From assembly GCF_009017415.1 (NCBI RefSeq), contig NC_092403.1, positions 310,001-374,000 on the forward strand: a stretch of DNA of 64,000 nt, in the 5' to 3' direction. The position numbers were made by a program, and so were the translations under genes. Source of the DNA: Aspergillus flavus. Taxonomy: Eukaryota > Ascomycota > Eurotiomycetes > Eurotiales > Aspergillaceae. Shown here in pieces: positions 32,058-44,004 of this stretch (position 1 is the stretch's first letter; every line of letters starts with the position of its first letter). The notes under the pieces were generated by a model. It ran no database searches, was not told the DNA's origin, and was given only the letters and a program-made list of their open reading frames with translations.

Positions 32058-33757
32058 ATGGGTGTTGAGACTTCTGCCGAGCATGGGGAGATGATCAGCC
32101 CAGCTGGCGCTCCCCAATACTCCAGCCAAGAATCCGTGGCTGCTAACAAGCCTATGGAAATTGGTGTTGACACTCCCGTTCCCCGCATTACCCTGCGGGC
32201 GTTTGTTATGGGTGCCTTCGTTTCTATGGGTGGTCTTCTTTTCGGATACGACACCGGTCAGATCTCCGGTTTCCAGGAGATGGATAACTATCTTGAACGC
32301 TATGGTCAACTGAACGATGAGGGTAAATATTATTTCAGCCATGTCCGCTCCGGTCTTATTGTCAGTCTGTTATCCATCGGTACCTTGATTGGTGCTCTGG
32401 TTGCCGCTCCTATAGCCGATAAGCTTGGTCGTAAATGGTCTATCACTTTCTGGTGTATCATCCTCAATGTCGGCTTGATTATTCAGATCTCTTCCCCTGC
32501 CGGTAAATGGGTTCAGATGGTCATGGGCCGTTGGGTGACTGGTCTTGGCGTTGGTGGTTGCTCCCTGCTCGTTCCCATGTACCAGGGTGAGAGTGCTCCT
32601 CGCCAGGTCCGTGGTGCCATGATCAGTTGCTACCAGCTGTTCGTCACTCTTGGTATCTTCCTTTCCTACTGCATTAACTTGGGAACCGAGCATCTCGAAG
32701 GCACTGAGCAGTGGCGGATTACCTTGGGTCTTACCTTCCTCTTTGCTCTCATTCTCGGTGGTGGCATGGCTTGCTTCCCTGAGAGCCCACGTTTCGAGTT
32801 CCGTCACGGCCGTGTCGATAGTGCTCGTAACACCATGTCCAAGCTCTATGGTGTCCCCGAGAACCACCGCGTCATCCTCCAGGAAATCGAGGAGATCCAG
32901 CAACAACTCGACGCCGAATCCCAAGAGCAGGTGTGGCACGAGTTCATCACCGCTCCTCGCATGTTGTACCGTATCGCCCTGGGTATGGTTCTGCAGTCTT
33001 TGCAACAGCTGACTGGTGCCAACTACTTCTTCTATTATGTAAGCATCCCTTCAAACCTTGTCCTGAAAGGTCATATGCTAACATCTATATTTAATAGGGT
33101 ACCACTATCTTCCAAGGTGCCGGTATCTCCAACAGCTTCATCACCCAAGTTATTCTTGGTGCTGTTAACTTCGGTACCACTTTCGGTGGTCTCTACATTG
33201 TTGAGAACTTCGGTCGTCGCAAGTCTCTCATCGCTGGTGCTGCTTTCATGTTTGTTTGCTTCATGATCTTCGCTTCTATTGGCCACTTCATGTTGGACGT
33301 TCAGAACCCCGAAAACACTCCCGGACCTGGTAAGGGCATGGTTGTTGTCGCCTGTTTCTTCATCACCGCCTACGCCATGACCTGGGGTCCCATGATCTGG
33401 GCTATCTGCGCCGAACTGTTCCCTTCCAAGTACCGTGCCAAGGGTATGGCTCTGGCCACCGCATCCAACTGGCTCTGGAACTTCCTCATCGGTTTTTTCA
33501 CCCCATTCATCACCGGTGCAATTGACTTTGCCTACGGATACGTCTTCGCTGGATGCTTGGCTGTCGCTGCTCTCGTCGTCTACTTCTTCGTCATCGAGGG
33601 TAAGGGCCGCACTCTCGAGGAGCTCGACTGGATGTACGTCAACAAGGTCGCTCCCTGGAAGAGCAGCAACTTTGAGATGCCTTCTCTTCACGACCAGCAG
33701 TATGGCAACCAGCATGGTCGCAAGGAATCTCGCTCTTATCACGCCGAGAACGCATAA
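32058..33757 (+). CDS. MFS hexose (glucose-type) transporter, two exons
   Basis: Model: join(32058-33038, 33098-33757), 546 aa; the 59-nt intron has GTAAGC and an AATAG acceptor. Sugar-porter marks are GGLLFGYDTGQISGF in TM1, the DKLGRKW loop after TM2, a MGRWVTGLGVGG segment, VPMYQGESAPRQVRG, the PESPRF box, QQLTGANYFFYYGTTIF in TM7 (substrate-binding QQ and NxxFYY), NFGRRK, and a GKGRTLEELDWMY tail. Twelve TM helices are expected. Codon use is rich in GGT, GCC and ATC, a sign of high expression. It is a plasma-membrane importer of glucose or other hexoses, and the pattern is closest to Aspergillus hexose transporters of the HxtA/MstC kind. Confidence 0.96.
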
Positions 33758-34156
33758 AAAGGGGTTTGGGTGGTCTTTCATTTGGAGTTGGTTATTTGCA
33801 CTTTTCTTGTGAATACTCTTCTCGTATATATGGGATTATGGGTTACATGATTATATCCATTTGCTTTAACTTGTTATATATCCTTTAGGTCTTCTTATAA
33901 GGCCTTTTACAATTAAAGATTTATTACTTCGAATTCTTCCAATCTCTTTGATCAACTTTTTGGAGTAGTTTGTAACACAATCGACCTGTCGCCAGGTAGA
34001 AACTTGAAATTTTATCTCTCAATGTATATATAACTGATATCCAACATATTTCATTCAAGAACTCAGCCAAATCTTGATGGAAAATTCTAACTTAAAAAGC
34101 ATGAATGCTATGACGAGGAGAAAAAATATACTCCCCCACCAAGAAGGCCAACACAC
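33758..34156. other. Convergent 3' flanks
   Basis: AT-rich region between a plus-strand and a minus-strand gene, probably holding both polyadenylation regions. No gene seen. Confidence 0.45.
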
Positions 34157-34836
34157 CTAACTACGCCACAGCCTCGGCGGATAAAGAAGCCCATCATCCA
34201 AATATCTCGAAGACGTATCCAGACGTGCACCATTCGACGTCTCGTCCAGCAAATAGAGTAACTTCGGCGAAGCATTGCGAGCCATAACAAACGGCTCCGC
34301 ATCATACCATTCTACCCAACAAGATCCCACCTTGTTCGACTTATACTGGCATTTGAGCGGGAGGGTGTACCAGTTAGGAACAGGAGCCATTTCAAGTTGC
34401 GCCTTCATTGCCTGTAGGTATTGCTCTAGTTCTCTGAGTTTGTTGCCCATACTATCTTCGAGGGGCGTGAGACTGTAACAGTCTGTCCAAAAACCATTTT
34501 TCTTGCCGGGAATGCTTAGGCATTTGGAGGTATCGTCTGCTAGTAACTGTCTGAGGGAATTGGATATGACCTTGGCTGTGTTGTTGGCTTCGTTGTAAGG
34601 TGTTCTGAAGTAGAAACGAGTGGTGTTTGAGTTTGGCCTATGGGTGGATTGCATGTTTGACGTTTTGTCTGTCGGTGGTGTGCTGTTTGCTGGGTTGTAC
34701 GTTGAGTTGAAGCTGGTTGTATAGAGGGTTAGTAAAAGTAATTAACTACTAACGTCTTGTTTTCTAGCAATGAATGGTTGGAGGTGTATGTGTCGGTAAG
34801 CAAGATGAAGTATGCTGAGGTATATAACCATCTCAT
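34157..34836 (-). CDS. Hypothetical secreted protein, two exons, PLKC motif
   Basis: Model: complement(34157-34712, 34754-34836), 212 aa. The 41-nt intron has a GTTAGT donor, a TACTAAC branch and a CCAG acceptor, about as short as fungal introns get. The ATG at 34836 gives MRWLYTSAYFILLTDTYTSN, a weak signal peptide; a longer in-frame start at about 34953 is possible. The mature part is Asn/Thr-rich with several N-glycosylation sequons, then helix-like LRELEQYLQAMKAQLE, YTLPLKCQYK, CWVEWYDAEPFV and LYLLDETSN, with four cysteines. Family not recognised. The next gene (35548-36120) shares a similar order of elements. Confidence 0.6.
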
Positions 34837-35547
34837 GAGATGATAAACTTCAGGTAGGTTGCATAATTGCACATGTAAAGTATTGCGACGATTATATTCA
34901 ATACCATGGCGCTTGCCAGCAAACCAATACCACGGTACTTCCACAAGCGGCATGACCTCTAGAAAGAGCCAAAATCATGTATCAAACCAAAGAAACAGTA
35001 CATAGCCTGGGTTTATTCCGTACCCCCTGTCTTCAACCTGAATGAAAGTACTATATCAAAGTGGGCTATGACAAAGACTGAAATATCTCCCATTGTGTGA
35101 CTCTATATCTATGGGGATAGGCACTGGGGAAAGTCCGCCGTCTATCTTGCACTCTGTAGTCTTTGTTTCTTGTCGCGTCCTGCTAGCCATCTATTTTGCG
35201 TCCATATACGGTATAAAGTCAAACAATGCTAAGGATCTGTAAAGTTTTGTGGGTGATGAGAGTCATGAGACAGAGAATGCTTACAGTTGATTAGCATGAG
35301 GCAAAGTCTTCAGATATGGTGGACGTCGAAACATTTGCTAGTGTGATATGGTATTAGGAGTTCAAAGTTGCAAGTACGAGAATATAGCTAAGAAAAGAAT
35401 GGTCCGACACGGCAGGCATCGAAACGGATTGACATGCTGTATTGATATTTGAACGAGAAAGCTCTACGAAATTAAAAAGAAGAGACATGATAACACTAAT
35501 ATTCCAACAGACAGAACGGTATTACTCCTGAAAGAGTGAATCCAACA
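34837..35547. other. Intergenic, no gene seen
   Basis: Flank between two minus-strand hypothetical genes. No motif beyond AT-rich sequence. Confidence 0.4.
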
Positions 35548-36120
35548 CTAACACATGTAGCCCTCTCCTTCACTTTCCTTCAACATCAAATACCGGAGTT
35601 TTGCGATTTTTTCATTGTCCAAGGCCATATCCAAAGAATCTTTCAAACTGGGTACCTCAATAATTATTGGCCAAATGGAGAACCTATTTCTTCCTCCTTC
35701 ACACCATCTCATGACAAACATGGGTGGCGAGTGTTTGGTACGGCGACACTTGAGAGGCATTGCAACGAATCCTTCATGAATTCTGGAAGACCTCTGAACG
35801 TGATACTGCACCTCTACCAAGTATTGCCGCAGATTGTCAAAGGCCTCGTCAATTGTCGTACCTCTCACCCTAAAATGGACCCTCCCATGCTTTTTCTCCG
35901 GATGCAGAGCCGGAACCTGTTGGGAATTTGTGGTGTCTCGGAGTTGCTTGACGCAAGCCGATATCACGGATAAGACAGACACCCTCCTGTGTTTGCCACG
36001 CTGTTCCTCGCGTGGAATATCAATTTCAATCTTAAAATAGTTCTGAGAGAAAGGATGTGGCCTTGCCTGTACGAGGCGGTTGTGGAGTCTTTCGCGCTTA
36101 AAAAACCTCAAGAAAGTCAT
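35548..36120 (-). CDS. Hypothetical protein with MPLKC motif (190 aa)
   Basis: Single exon from ATG 36120 (MTFLRFFKRERLHNRLVQ). It is basic, with no signal peptide. The central part reads HGRVHFRVRGTTIDEAFDNL, QYLVEVQYHVQ, FVAMPLKCRRTK and MFVMRWCEGGRNRFSIW, and ends GEGYMC. The LR..QYL helix, then PLKC, then a V/M-x-W segment occur in the same order in the neighbour at 34157-34836, so the two may be an old duplicate pair, one secreted and one not. Alternatively the true start is on an upstream exon with a signal peptide. No named family was recognised. Confidence 0.55.
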   Translation of the reverse strand: MTFLRFFKRERLHNRLVQARPHPFSQNYFKIEIDIPREEQRGKHRRVSVLSVISACVKQLRDTTNSQQVPALHPEKKHGRVHFRVRGTTIDEAFDNLRQYLVEVQYHVQRSSRIHEGFVAMPLKCRRTKHSPPMFVMRWCEGGRNRFSIWPIIIEVPSLKDSLDMALDNEKIAKLRYLMLKESEGEGYMC

Positions 36121-36902
36121 GGCTACACGGGGTTCCGGCTCGAGGGTTCTATCTCTTTGGCAGAATCAGTATAAGATGGCCAAGCCTGGTACAATGATAG
36201 ATAGATCTACATTGCGAAACTGTGGGGATTGCGGCTCACTTAACTACTCCATCATTATGGGCTTTGTTGTAAAGGTTGTCGTGGAAAGCCTCGATTCTGT
36301 GTACTACCGTTTGACGTAGACAATGCGTCTGAAAGACACACAATGGGTATAATAATAATGACGAAACCCTTTTGAGTCATTCTTCTCCAACTGAAACCAT
36401 GCCTTTGTCAGTATTTCCACACACAATCCCTTTGTGTTGCTTTAGGAAGCGTTTACCTGAACACCATTATAGTTTGAATCCCGTAGTCTAGACAGCACCG
36501 GAAATTCTACCCAGCCGATAACCACACTCTCGAATTACCCACCGCCGCAAATTGTTATGTAGCATTATTACGAGGTTGGGAATGTACGCTAAATAAATGT
36601 CAGCACGATGACTCATTCGGGCAGGAACGTCATGCGGAAGGTCACCTGCTACTTCTTCTATAACACCTACGCAGACGAATGATATAACTATCACCACTAT
36701 ACTAGAACTCTGGCATATATACCGGCCCACGTCAGTCCATATTGCCTGCGGTTCATTTACCATACCAAGCACCCCTACATCCACATCAGCTTACAACATC
36801 ACTTTTATAGCTATATAAGCGTAAAGCTATACTTCACATCAAAGAAGCCACTTTTGACCATTATTTTACACAATTCTTCTTACCATTATATATATAATAC
36901 CC
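36121..36902. promoter_or_regulatory. Divergent promoter region
   Basis: Lies between the minus-strand hypothetical gene and the plus-strand exonuclease gene. A TATATATAAT run at 36890-36899 lies immediately before the exonuclease ATG, so it may be in the leader rather than a working TATA box. Confidence 0.4.
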
Positions 36903-38012
36903 ATGATGTCTGACTCTAAGTATTCGCGGACAGAGACCAACTCCTACCCGAACGAAAAGAATGCGAACGGCACACTTTCGCTGACGGCCCCTTCAGACAA
37001 GGGGGAATGGAATACGAAGGATGTGGGGAGACAGGACAACGAGGGCGTTGAGCTCTCCGGAAAGAAGGGCAGCTGCCCACGAAAATGTATGGGGCAGATT
37101 ATCTTCCTTTATATACTACAGAACCTAACAACGGATGCAGGCCAATCTAAAGGCCAACGAAAGAAAGGAAAGGGCAAATGGCAGAAGGTGTCTTTGTCCG
37201 AAGCAACAAAGCCGACGACTCCAAACAAAGATTGGTCGGTCATTCCAGACCCAGAGCAGGCAAAGATCCTGCAGGACTTGGTGGCATTGTGCCGGTCGAC
37301 GAACCCACACGTTGCTCGGATGCGCCACTGGAATACTTCGAATGGGCATGAAACCAGCCCAACTCGGCGATCGGTCGTTGCCATCGACTGTGAAATGGTT
37401 CCGGTGGGCCCTGGCCAGAATGAGGTAGTCCAGGTCTGCGCCGTGGATGTACTATCCGGGGAGATCGTGGTCGACAAGGGTGTTGTTCCGACAAAGCCTG
37501 TCACAGATTGGTGTACACCGTGGAGTGGAATGACACCACAGCGCCTGGAGGATATGAAAAGGGAAGGCAAGACAGTAAACGGCTGGGAGGAAGCACGAGC
37601 GGAAGTCCTCAAATTTGTCGATGGCGATACCATCTTGGTTGGCCATGCGCTTCGAAATGATGTGCGTGCTCTGAAGATGCAGCACGCGAAGGTCCTCGAT
37701 ACCGCCACTGTTACAAAGCATGCGGTGGCCAATGAGATGGTGGGATCTGGTTGCAAGCGCACTTGGAAGTTGAAGACATTGTGTCAAGATTTCCTGGGGA
37801 TAAATATCCAGCAATCTAGGAACGGACACGACTGTGTCGAAGATACGCTTGCGACTAGAGAGGTGTTGCTTTGGTGTGTCCGCAATCCGGACAAACTTAA
37901 GAAATGGGCAGTGGAGCAGAGTGCTGCGATACAAGCAGTATCAAGCTCCTGCTCTTCTGGAAAGGAACTTGAGGACAGTACACCGTTTGAAGGTGTTGAA
38001 GATTGGTTGTAG
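36903..38012 (+). CDS. DEDDh 3'-5' exonuclease, REXO4/Rex4-like
   Basis: Preferred model: join(36903-37086, 37141-38012), 351 aa. The 54-nt intron (GTATGG..CTAAC..GCAG) is a multiple of three with no stop, so retaining it also keeps the frame (369 aa). The hydrophobic IIFLYILQNL it would add looks non-native. The N-terminus is polar, and a Lys-rich patch GQRKKGKGKW follows. The nuclease core from about residue 135 has the DEDDh motifs: AIDCEMV (Asp, Glu), GHALRNDVRAL (Asp) and NGHDCVEDTLATREV (His, Asp). The family processes ribosomal RNA in the nucleus and nucleolus. Rex4 of yeast is the closest named relative. Confidence 0.92.
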   Translation: MMSDSKYSRTETNSYPNEKNANGTLSLTAPSDKGEWNTKDVGRQDNEGVELSGKKGSCPRKCMGQIIFLYILQNLTTDAGQSKGQRKKGKGKWQKVSLSEATKPTTPNKDWSVIPDPEQAKILQDLVALCRSTNPHVARMRHWNTSNGHETSPTRRSVVAIDCEMVPVGPGQNEVVQVCAVDVLSGEIVVDKGVVPTKPVTDWCTPWSGMTPQRLEDMKREGKTVNGWEEARAEVLKFVDGDTILVGHALRNDVRALKMQHAKVLDTATVTKHAVANEMVGSGCKRTWKLKTLCQDFLGINIQQSRNGHDCVEDTLATREVLLWCVRNPDKLKKWAVEQSAAIQAVSSSCSSGKELEDSTPFEGVEDWL

Positions 38013-39123
38013 GAAGTACTGTCATAGACATTTGGTACATTGGCATATTGTTTACTCTAATGATATACTGGAAATATTAGGATTGTTGGTTAAGTGAGAA
38101 CTGATGACTATATCATTCTCGTCTATTTTGACATTTGTGGAATCGTTCAATTCATGTGGCATTAGTCTTATAGTTGTGATATCCAAACAGTGTCTTCTTC
38201 ATCATATAGAATTCTCCAATATCCTCTCCTCATGTACTCGTAAAGCTAGATGTACCATTACTATGACAGCCATATCCACCTACCTAAAGAACCACTTGTA
38301 TAAAAGAACCTAACTCGAGTATCAAACCGAGGCTCAGGCGTCTGGAGAGAGCTATGGCCGGTCGAGTCCGTCGGCTGATTCACCACGACGCCTTGTAGTT
38401 ATTGGCATTTACATACTAGCTTGAAGTACATTAACTAGTGGGGTAACCTACTCGAATTCTTCTACTCCTCTGCGCGAGCCATCACCACTACAATCCATAG
38501 CGCGGAATTTATTCTGGTCTTCAACACGCGTCGCCAATTTAGAACGAGTGCCTTGACAGCCTGGAGTGCAAAGATGCGATTTCATTAGCCGAGTTGATGA
38601 ACTTAGGGCTCGGAGTCGGAGCACAAAGCTCAATCACAGACGAGAGCCCTAAATGAAATATTTTCCAGGGACGTTCCGTCGTTGCTCTGACGAGAAGAGG
38701 TGACTCAATCCTCCGAAACGAGAGTGCACTACCTGTTTTCACTACGATGGGGCTGATTACAAATTCAGAAGGATTTTATTACTTGACCCTTAACTGATAT
38801 GTTGGTTACTATGTACAAGTTGTGGTGGAGTTAGTGAGTGGGTGCCAGATGGGGGCTAGAACTAAGCGTTGCTAAGCATCTGAGCATCAGTATCGGAATG
38901 AAAGCTCCCTGGAGAGAGAAGAGCACATAGGGGGAGAAGGTCATGATGATTATGGTCGTCGCTGCACGGCCCTGTGTTAGAAAGGGGCAACGAATATATG
39001 GTTGGTACTGCACTCTTGCTATCGAATAAGCACCCTAGGTTCCTCGAGAGCTACAAGCAAATGTAGGGAGCTCGGGCCGCGTTCGGTTGTGCCGAAAAGG
39101 TAGTGCTAAATTTCGTACAAGAC
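38013..39123. other. Intergenic, no gene seen
   Basis: Short ORFs only on both strands, without signal peptides, motifs or splice support. Confidence 0.4.
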
Positions 39124-39688
39124 TTATCTGGTTAGCAATGTGATAACGCCTTTTGCATGTGGCGGAAACAAAGTATTGAGAAAGCACAATGTATTCAGAG
39201 ACCCGTCTTGAAAAGGTAGAGATATTTCACCATAGAAGAAAGGTTTCAGGGAACCAAATGGTTTCCAGGATATCGTCATGATGAACTTGGGCAGCGAGGA
39301 ACTAGGCAGCTTCAGGGGTAAACACTTACCGTCATGTCCGGAAACTGTCGAGGCTTCACAAATGTCGTGGTCCGTGTTAGTGATATGTGTAAGCATTTTG
39401 TCCAGTTTCTCGCGTTCCAGCTGTTGAAATATGTGTTGAGACTAGGGCCGGCCCTATCCCTGTTTTCAATGTTTTCAGTGTTTTCAACCTGCATGGACCA
39501 CAACCTTTTGTTAAATTCTTATTGGCTACTTCTTCGAAGTAGGTGGAACTGGAAGATGAGGGAGAGATGATGTCTTCATATATTTGCTCTGTGTCGCTAG
39601 AATTATTGAGGAACCAGTATAATGCTGGCAAGCGCAAGGGCCAAAAGTCGTGATGTTTTTGTACGTTTATATTATACACGGTGGTCAA
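39124..39688 (-). CDS. Possible spliced gene, weakly supported
   Basis: On the minus strand, one frame reads YWFLNNSSDTEQIYEDII and EEVANKNLTKGCGPC. An intron from about 39486 to 39444 (GTTGAAAAC..CCTAG) would join it to SQHIFQQLEREKLDKMLTHI and NTDHDICEASTVSGHD, followed by a strong GTAAGT donor near 39328. The sequence looks protein-like, but there is no ATG at the upstream end and the 3' end is unresolved. No family is recognised. It may be a real small gene, a relic or chance. Confidence 0.25.
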
Positions 39689-40792
39689 GCGTCACATAAC
39701 TCCTCGCCTCTTTCAATATTGAGCGATCATTTTTGCCACGTATATCGCACAAAGCCAGTTATGTAGATATTCTTAAAGTAAAAATCCAGGGAAACTAATA
39801 AACCTAGAAGTAGAAAAGAGAATCACTACTCAGGCGACAAAGAGCGGTTCAATTGACGTTGACCCTCAAACATACAAGACAGATTGGATGTAGCATGCGG
39901 ATTCGGTTGTATGCGCATCACGTAGCAAAATCACCCAATATAATAGGAAACACTCTCATGTCAAAAGTACATACTACAAATTTCGGCGCTGGTTGTTGAG
40001 CAGGCCCTTCTTGTTGGAGGATCAGAATCAGGTAATCAACTGGCAGTTGGATCTTGGCACAATTGTAAGCTACCCAGCAAGCCTGTGGGAATAACTCTCG
40101 CTTTTTCTATAAAAAGTAATCCAATTACTTCACAGAGCGCGGTCATGCTGATCCATAGTGGAGAAATGAATAGACAGGAATAAGGAAAGCGGTGACCATC
40201 ATAACCCTACCCAACCCAGCCCCCCATGCTACTAACCTGGCGCCTACAGGATATGGGTCTTTTATTCGGCGGCGCCATTGAAAGGGTTCAGCCCCAGAAG
40301 CTAGTAGGTCCAATCATGTACAAAGGTTGACAAGCCTCATCTCCCTACGACGATCCACCAGGTGCCAAGCCCGGCGCCACGCAACTACTAACGACCAGGA
40401 CCCTGTAGCTTTATCCCCTCTGGTTGGCCTCGGCGCTTATAATGAGCGATAGAGTTTACTCGGAATGAGCATTATCTCTGCTACACCAAGTGGGTTAACT
40501 GGGGCATAGGATTGATGGCCATGGCGATGCGGCTAAGTGATCATCTCCACCTAGTATTTCCCGTTAACAAATGGGAAAACATGATCATGGAAAGAATACT
40601 CTGCACTTGGTGAGGCCAGGTAAATGAGCGACCCACAGGCGTGATTTGGCATGGGCAGTGCTCCAACTTGATCCTCGTCAATACCCTAGCCACACCTGCG
40701 CCCTTGAGCCATATAAGATGTGGATATACCTCTGTGAGAAGGAATAATATCTCCACCATAGCCTAAGACAATTCTATAAGAGACTGTTGGCG
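39689..40792. other. Intergenic, no gene seen
   Basis: No convincing coding signal. Probably the upstream region of the S41 protease gene. Confidence 0.4.
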
Positions 40793-43077
40793 ATGCTTCC
40801 AAAATCATCACTTTTTGTCGCCCTGACTGGGGCTCTGTCCGCTGTTGCTGCCCCGAGCGCATTGGTCTGGTCGGAAGAGCCATGTGCGAAAGTAAGCAGT
40901 TTATATCAGCAAACCGTAAAGGCAAATGGTAAGAATATTATGCCAGTTGCGAAAACATACCCCATCCTAACAACGTCCAGTGACTGAGCCTATTGTGGTC
41001 GACGGAGGGCTCGCACATGAGTGTCTCCAGTCCATGCCCTTTGACGCGCAAAAGGGGGCGAAATTTGTCTCAGAATTAACCAAATACATCCAGTTTCAAT
41101 CGACGATAGAGCTCCTAGACGGTAGGTAGTAACTCGTTAACAATGATAAGGTGAAGCTTTCTAATATTGAATATAATAGACCCACCAGCTGGATATCTCT
41201 CAGCCCCAACAGACCTCCTTGGCGGTATGGCTGAGGTACTTGCCAAAGCGAAAAGCAACCAGTTCCCTAGCCACTACGAGTTCGAAAATGCCATCCTGCG
41301 AGTTCTTCATTCTGCAAATGACGGACATTTGGGCGCCACATTATGCTCAAACACAATCTTCTACTTCAATAATTTGGTATCATTAACATCAATATCGTCT
41401 GATGGCGTACAGCTTCCTCAGCTCTATACATTAGGTTTGTAATACTGACCATTACCATCAGAAAGCTAGCTGATATCACGCATAGAGGACGCAGATGTTC
41501 TTCAAAAAGACCCGAAGATCGTCTCCCCCGTCGTCAGCATCAATGGCTACGAAGCTGTGTCATATCTGAATCATTACGCAGAGTCGGACCATTTCCAAGA
41601 CCCAGATGCGAGATACAACCACCTCTTTCCCTCAAACGCTCGTTACGTAGCCCAGCAAGAATCGACAGGCACTTGGACGTTTAACAATGGGTTGTGGCCT
41701 GGCTACGCGGTTCAGAACCTAACCTTTTCCAACGGAACTTCACTGGAAGTACCAACACTCGCTCAGGTTGCGCTAGAAGATTTTAAGTACCGCAATGGCA
41801 GTGCTCTCTGGGAAGATGTATGTTTGACACAGTCAGAGTCGGCATCCGATGACACCGAAGACAGTCTATCAAAGAGGTCAGACACTGCCGGGAAGAAAGC
41901 ACCGAGCATGTATCCAAAGCCTATCATGCGTGATGAGTATAACACGATCTCGGGGTACTTCCTCGAAGATGACGAGGATGTCGCCGCACTCTTCGTACCT
42001 AGTTTTGAAACGAACAAATATGAAGGAGATCCATTGGCGTTTGCGAATCACGCCACAGACTTTGTCAAGAAGGCTGTCGATGCAGGCAAGAAAAAGCTGA
42101 TCATTGACGTTTCAGGAAACCCTGGAGGTAACACTGCCTCCGCATATGACCTCTTTCGACTTTTCTTTCCCCAGACGGACATGTATACAGCCTCTCGTAT
42201 CCGCGCCCATGAATCGGTCAATCTCATTGGACAAGCACTGTCTTCATTAACCAAAGATACCGATTACTACGGAGCAGAGGGCATTGCTCTGTATGACCTT
42301 GTTTCTCCGAACCAAACGTACCATTTCCAGTCATGGGAAGAATATTACGGACCGCAGCAGGTGAATGGAGCCAACCTCAGTCAAATTGCCGCGAACTTCG
42401 ACTTTGATGTGATATCTGGCTGGGAAACCCCTATCCGTGGCTATGGCCCTGTCAAGCTCAACGACACCGAGAGCCCATTCGCACCGGAGGACATTCTTAT
42501 TGTATGTTATTCAATCTTTATAAAATGATGCATTGGGCTAACCCTTGGATAGGTGACGGACGGATATTGCACGTCAACTTGTACCCTTTTTACAGAACTG
42601 ATGACTCACCTAGGTGGTGTTAAGACTTTGGCCTTCGGTGGCCGGCCACAGAACGGCCCTATGCAAGCAATGGGAGGATCTAAGGGCAGCCAGGTCGCCT
42701 CATCGGCTTTGATTGATGCCTGGGTTGAGGGCGCTAAGATTCTTGCTGAGAAGTCCGGGCAGGATGAAAAGCCTTTGTTCAGCCTAGAGCAGCGTAGGGC
42801 CCTGAATGATTCTGCCCCGGCAGTGGAGGAGCTTCCTTTCAACCTGCCTTCTCTGAGTGTTAACTGGAAGAACTCATATCTGCGCGACAACCACGAGATC
42901 CCGGTCCAATTCCTCTATGAGCCAGCTGACTGTCGCCTGTTCTATACCTGGGAGAACTACAAATCGCCTGCAACCACCTGGAAGGATGCCGCTCGCGCTT
43001 GGTGGGGTAATGGTACTTGTGTTCCTGGTTTATCTGCGGCTTCTAGATCCACGGCGGATGGAAGCCCTAACAACTAG
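40793..43077 (+). CDS. Secreted S41-family (CPAF-type) serine protease, five exons
   Basis: Model: join(40793-40928, 40981-41121, 41180-41434, 41486-42501, 42553-43077), 690 aa. Introns are 51-58 nt with GTAAGA, GTAGGT, GTTTGT and GTATGT donors; all junctions stay in phase. A signal peptide (MLPKSSLFVALTGALSAVAAP) is followed by an N-terminal region with HSANDGHLGATLC, where the DGH of this family contributes the active-site His. Then KKLIIDVSGNPGG (substrate-binding GNPGG) and, at the start of exon 5, TDGYCTSTCTLF with the predicted nucleophile Ser. GGVKTLAFGGRPQNGPMQ and a Cys-containing C-terminus follow, with many NxS/T sites. It is an extracellular peptidase; the natural substrate is unknown. 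Length is typical for fungal members. Confidence 0.9.
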
Positions 43078-44004
43078 GTCTTTGCCTCAGGGTTATACAG
43101 ATCAATGAGCGCTTTAATTATATCCTCATTTGACACACATCTTAAATATACGTGAATGTGCAATTGTCGAAATCGGTGCAGCACGGTCTGTCAGGCGTCC
43201 CTTTTTACTTACTTTCTCGTTTCCTTGTATAGATAGTCTCAGATTTGTATATATCTCTTCCCTAGTTATCCGGACATGGCTAATAAAGTATAGGCGAGGA
43301 ACATGAGCATAAGCTCAAGATATGGACAGATGCTCGCGTCGTAATACTTAATGATGTTGCAGGAACTCTATCGCTATAGGCTGCAGATGAAGGGGATAAT
43401 TCTGCTGTAGTCCAGCCAATCTGACGAATCCCCCTACGCGATAGAGAAATTTAAAATGACACCATGTTATGCATTTAATAAGCCAATAAACGACCATTCG
43501 TGATCATCGACCTTATCAACATGCCTGTCGGCTATTTGTGTTATGTTATTTGCTGGTGATTGGCCACGATCACGCAATTCCGAGAGATTTGACGCCTGCA
43601 GCGATATTCGAGTCTTCCCCGCATGGATTATAAATCGGATCAAGGTACGAAACTTTATAGCTATACGGCATTTGCGAGCAGTTATCCAGGAACCAAATGG
43701 GAAATTAGTTGCATTATTTGGAGTGTTGACCGCTATGAGCAAGAAGAATGTGCAGAACACCCATACCGTAACTGATATGGTAGAGATACAAGCGGCGGGA
43801 GATATCCCGATTTCAATAAGCGAATGTCAGAATAAGGCGTCATTTTAATGCAGGTATCGCCATATAAATCCGGAGCCAATCATTAGTAACAAGTACGAGT
43901 AAGATATTTATAGGAGACTAGTATAAAGAATGGGGTAATCCCCTCTCCCTAGCTCAGCAAGTCATTCCAAAGACCAGCGAAGAATAGTATCAAAGACTGC
44001 CACA
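43078..44004. other. Intergenic, no gene seen
   Basis: Overlapping ORFs on both strands at about 43470-43850 have no start context, signal peptide or motif to support them. The end is the promoter of the monooxygenase gene. Confidence 0.4.

Noticed and set aside
32370..33005. 211-codon minus-strand ORF inside the hexose transporter
   Set aside because: Antisense shadow of a high-bias gene; the sense frame has clear family motifs.
43467..43848. Overlapping ORFs on both strands between the protease and SsuD-like genes
   Set aside because: No splice, start or family support for either strand.
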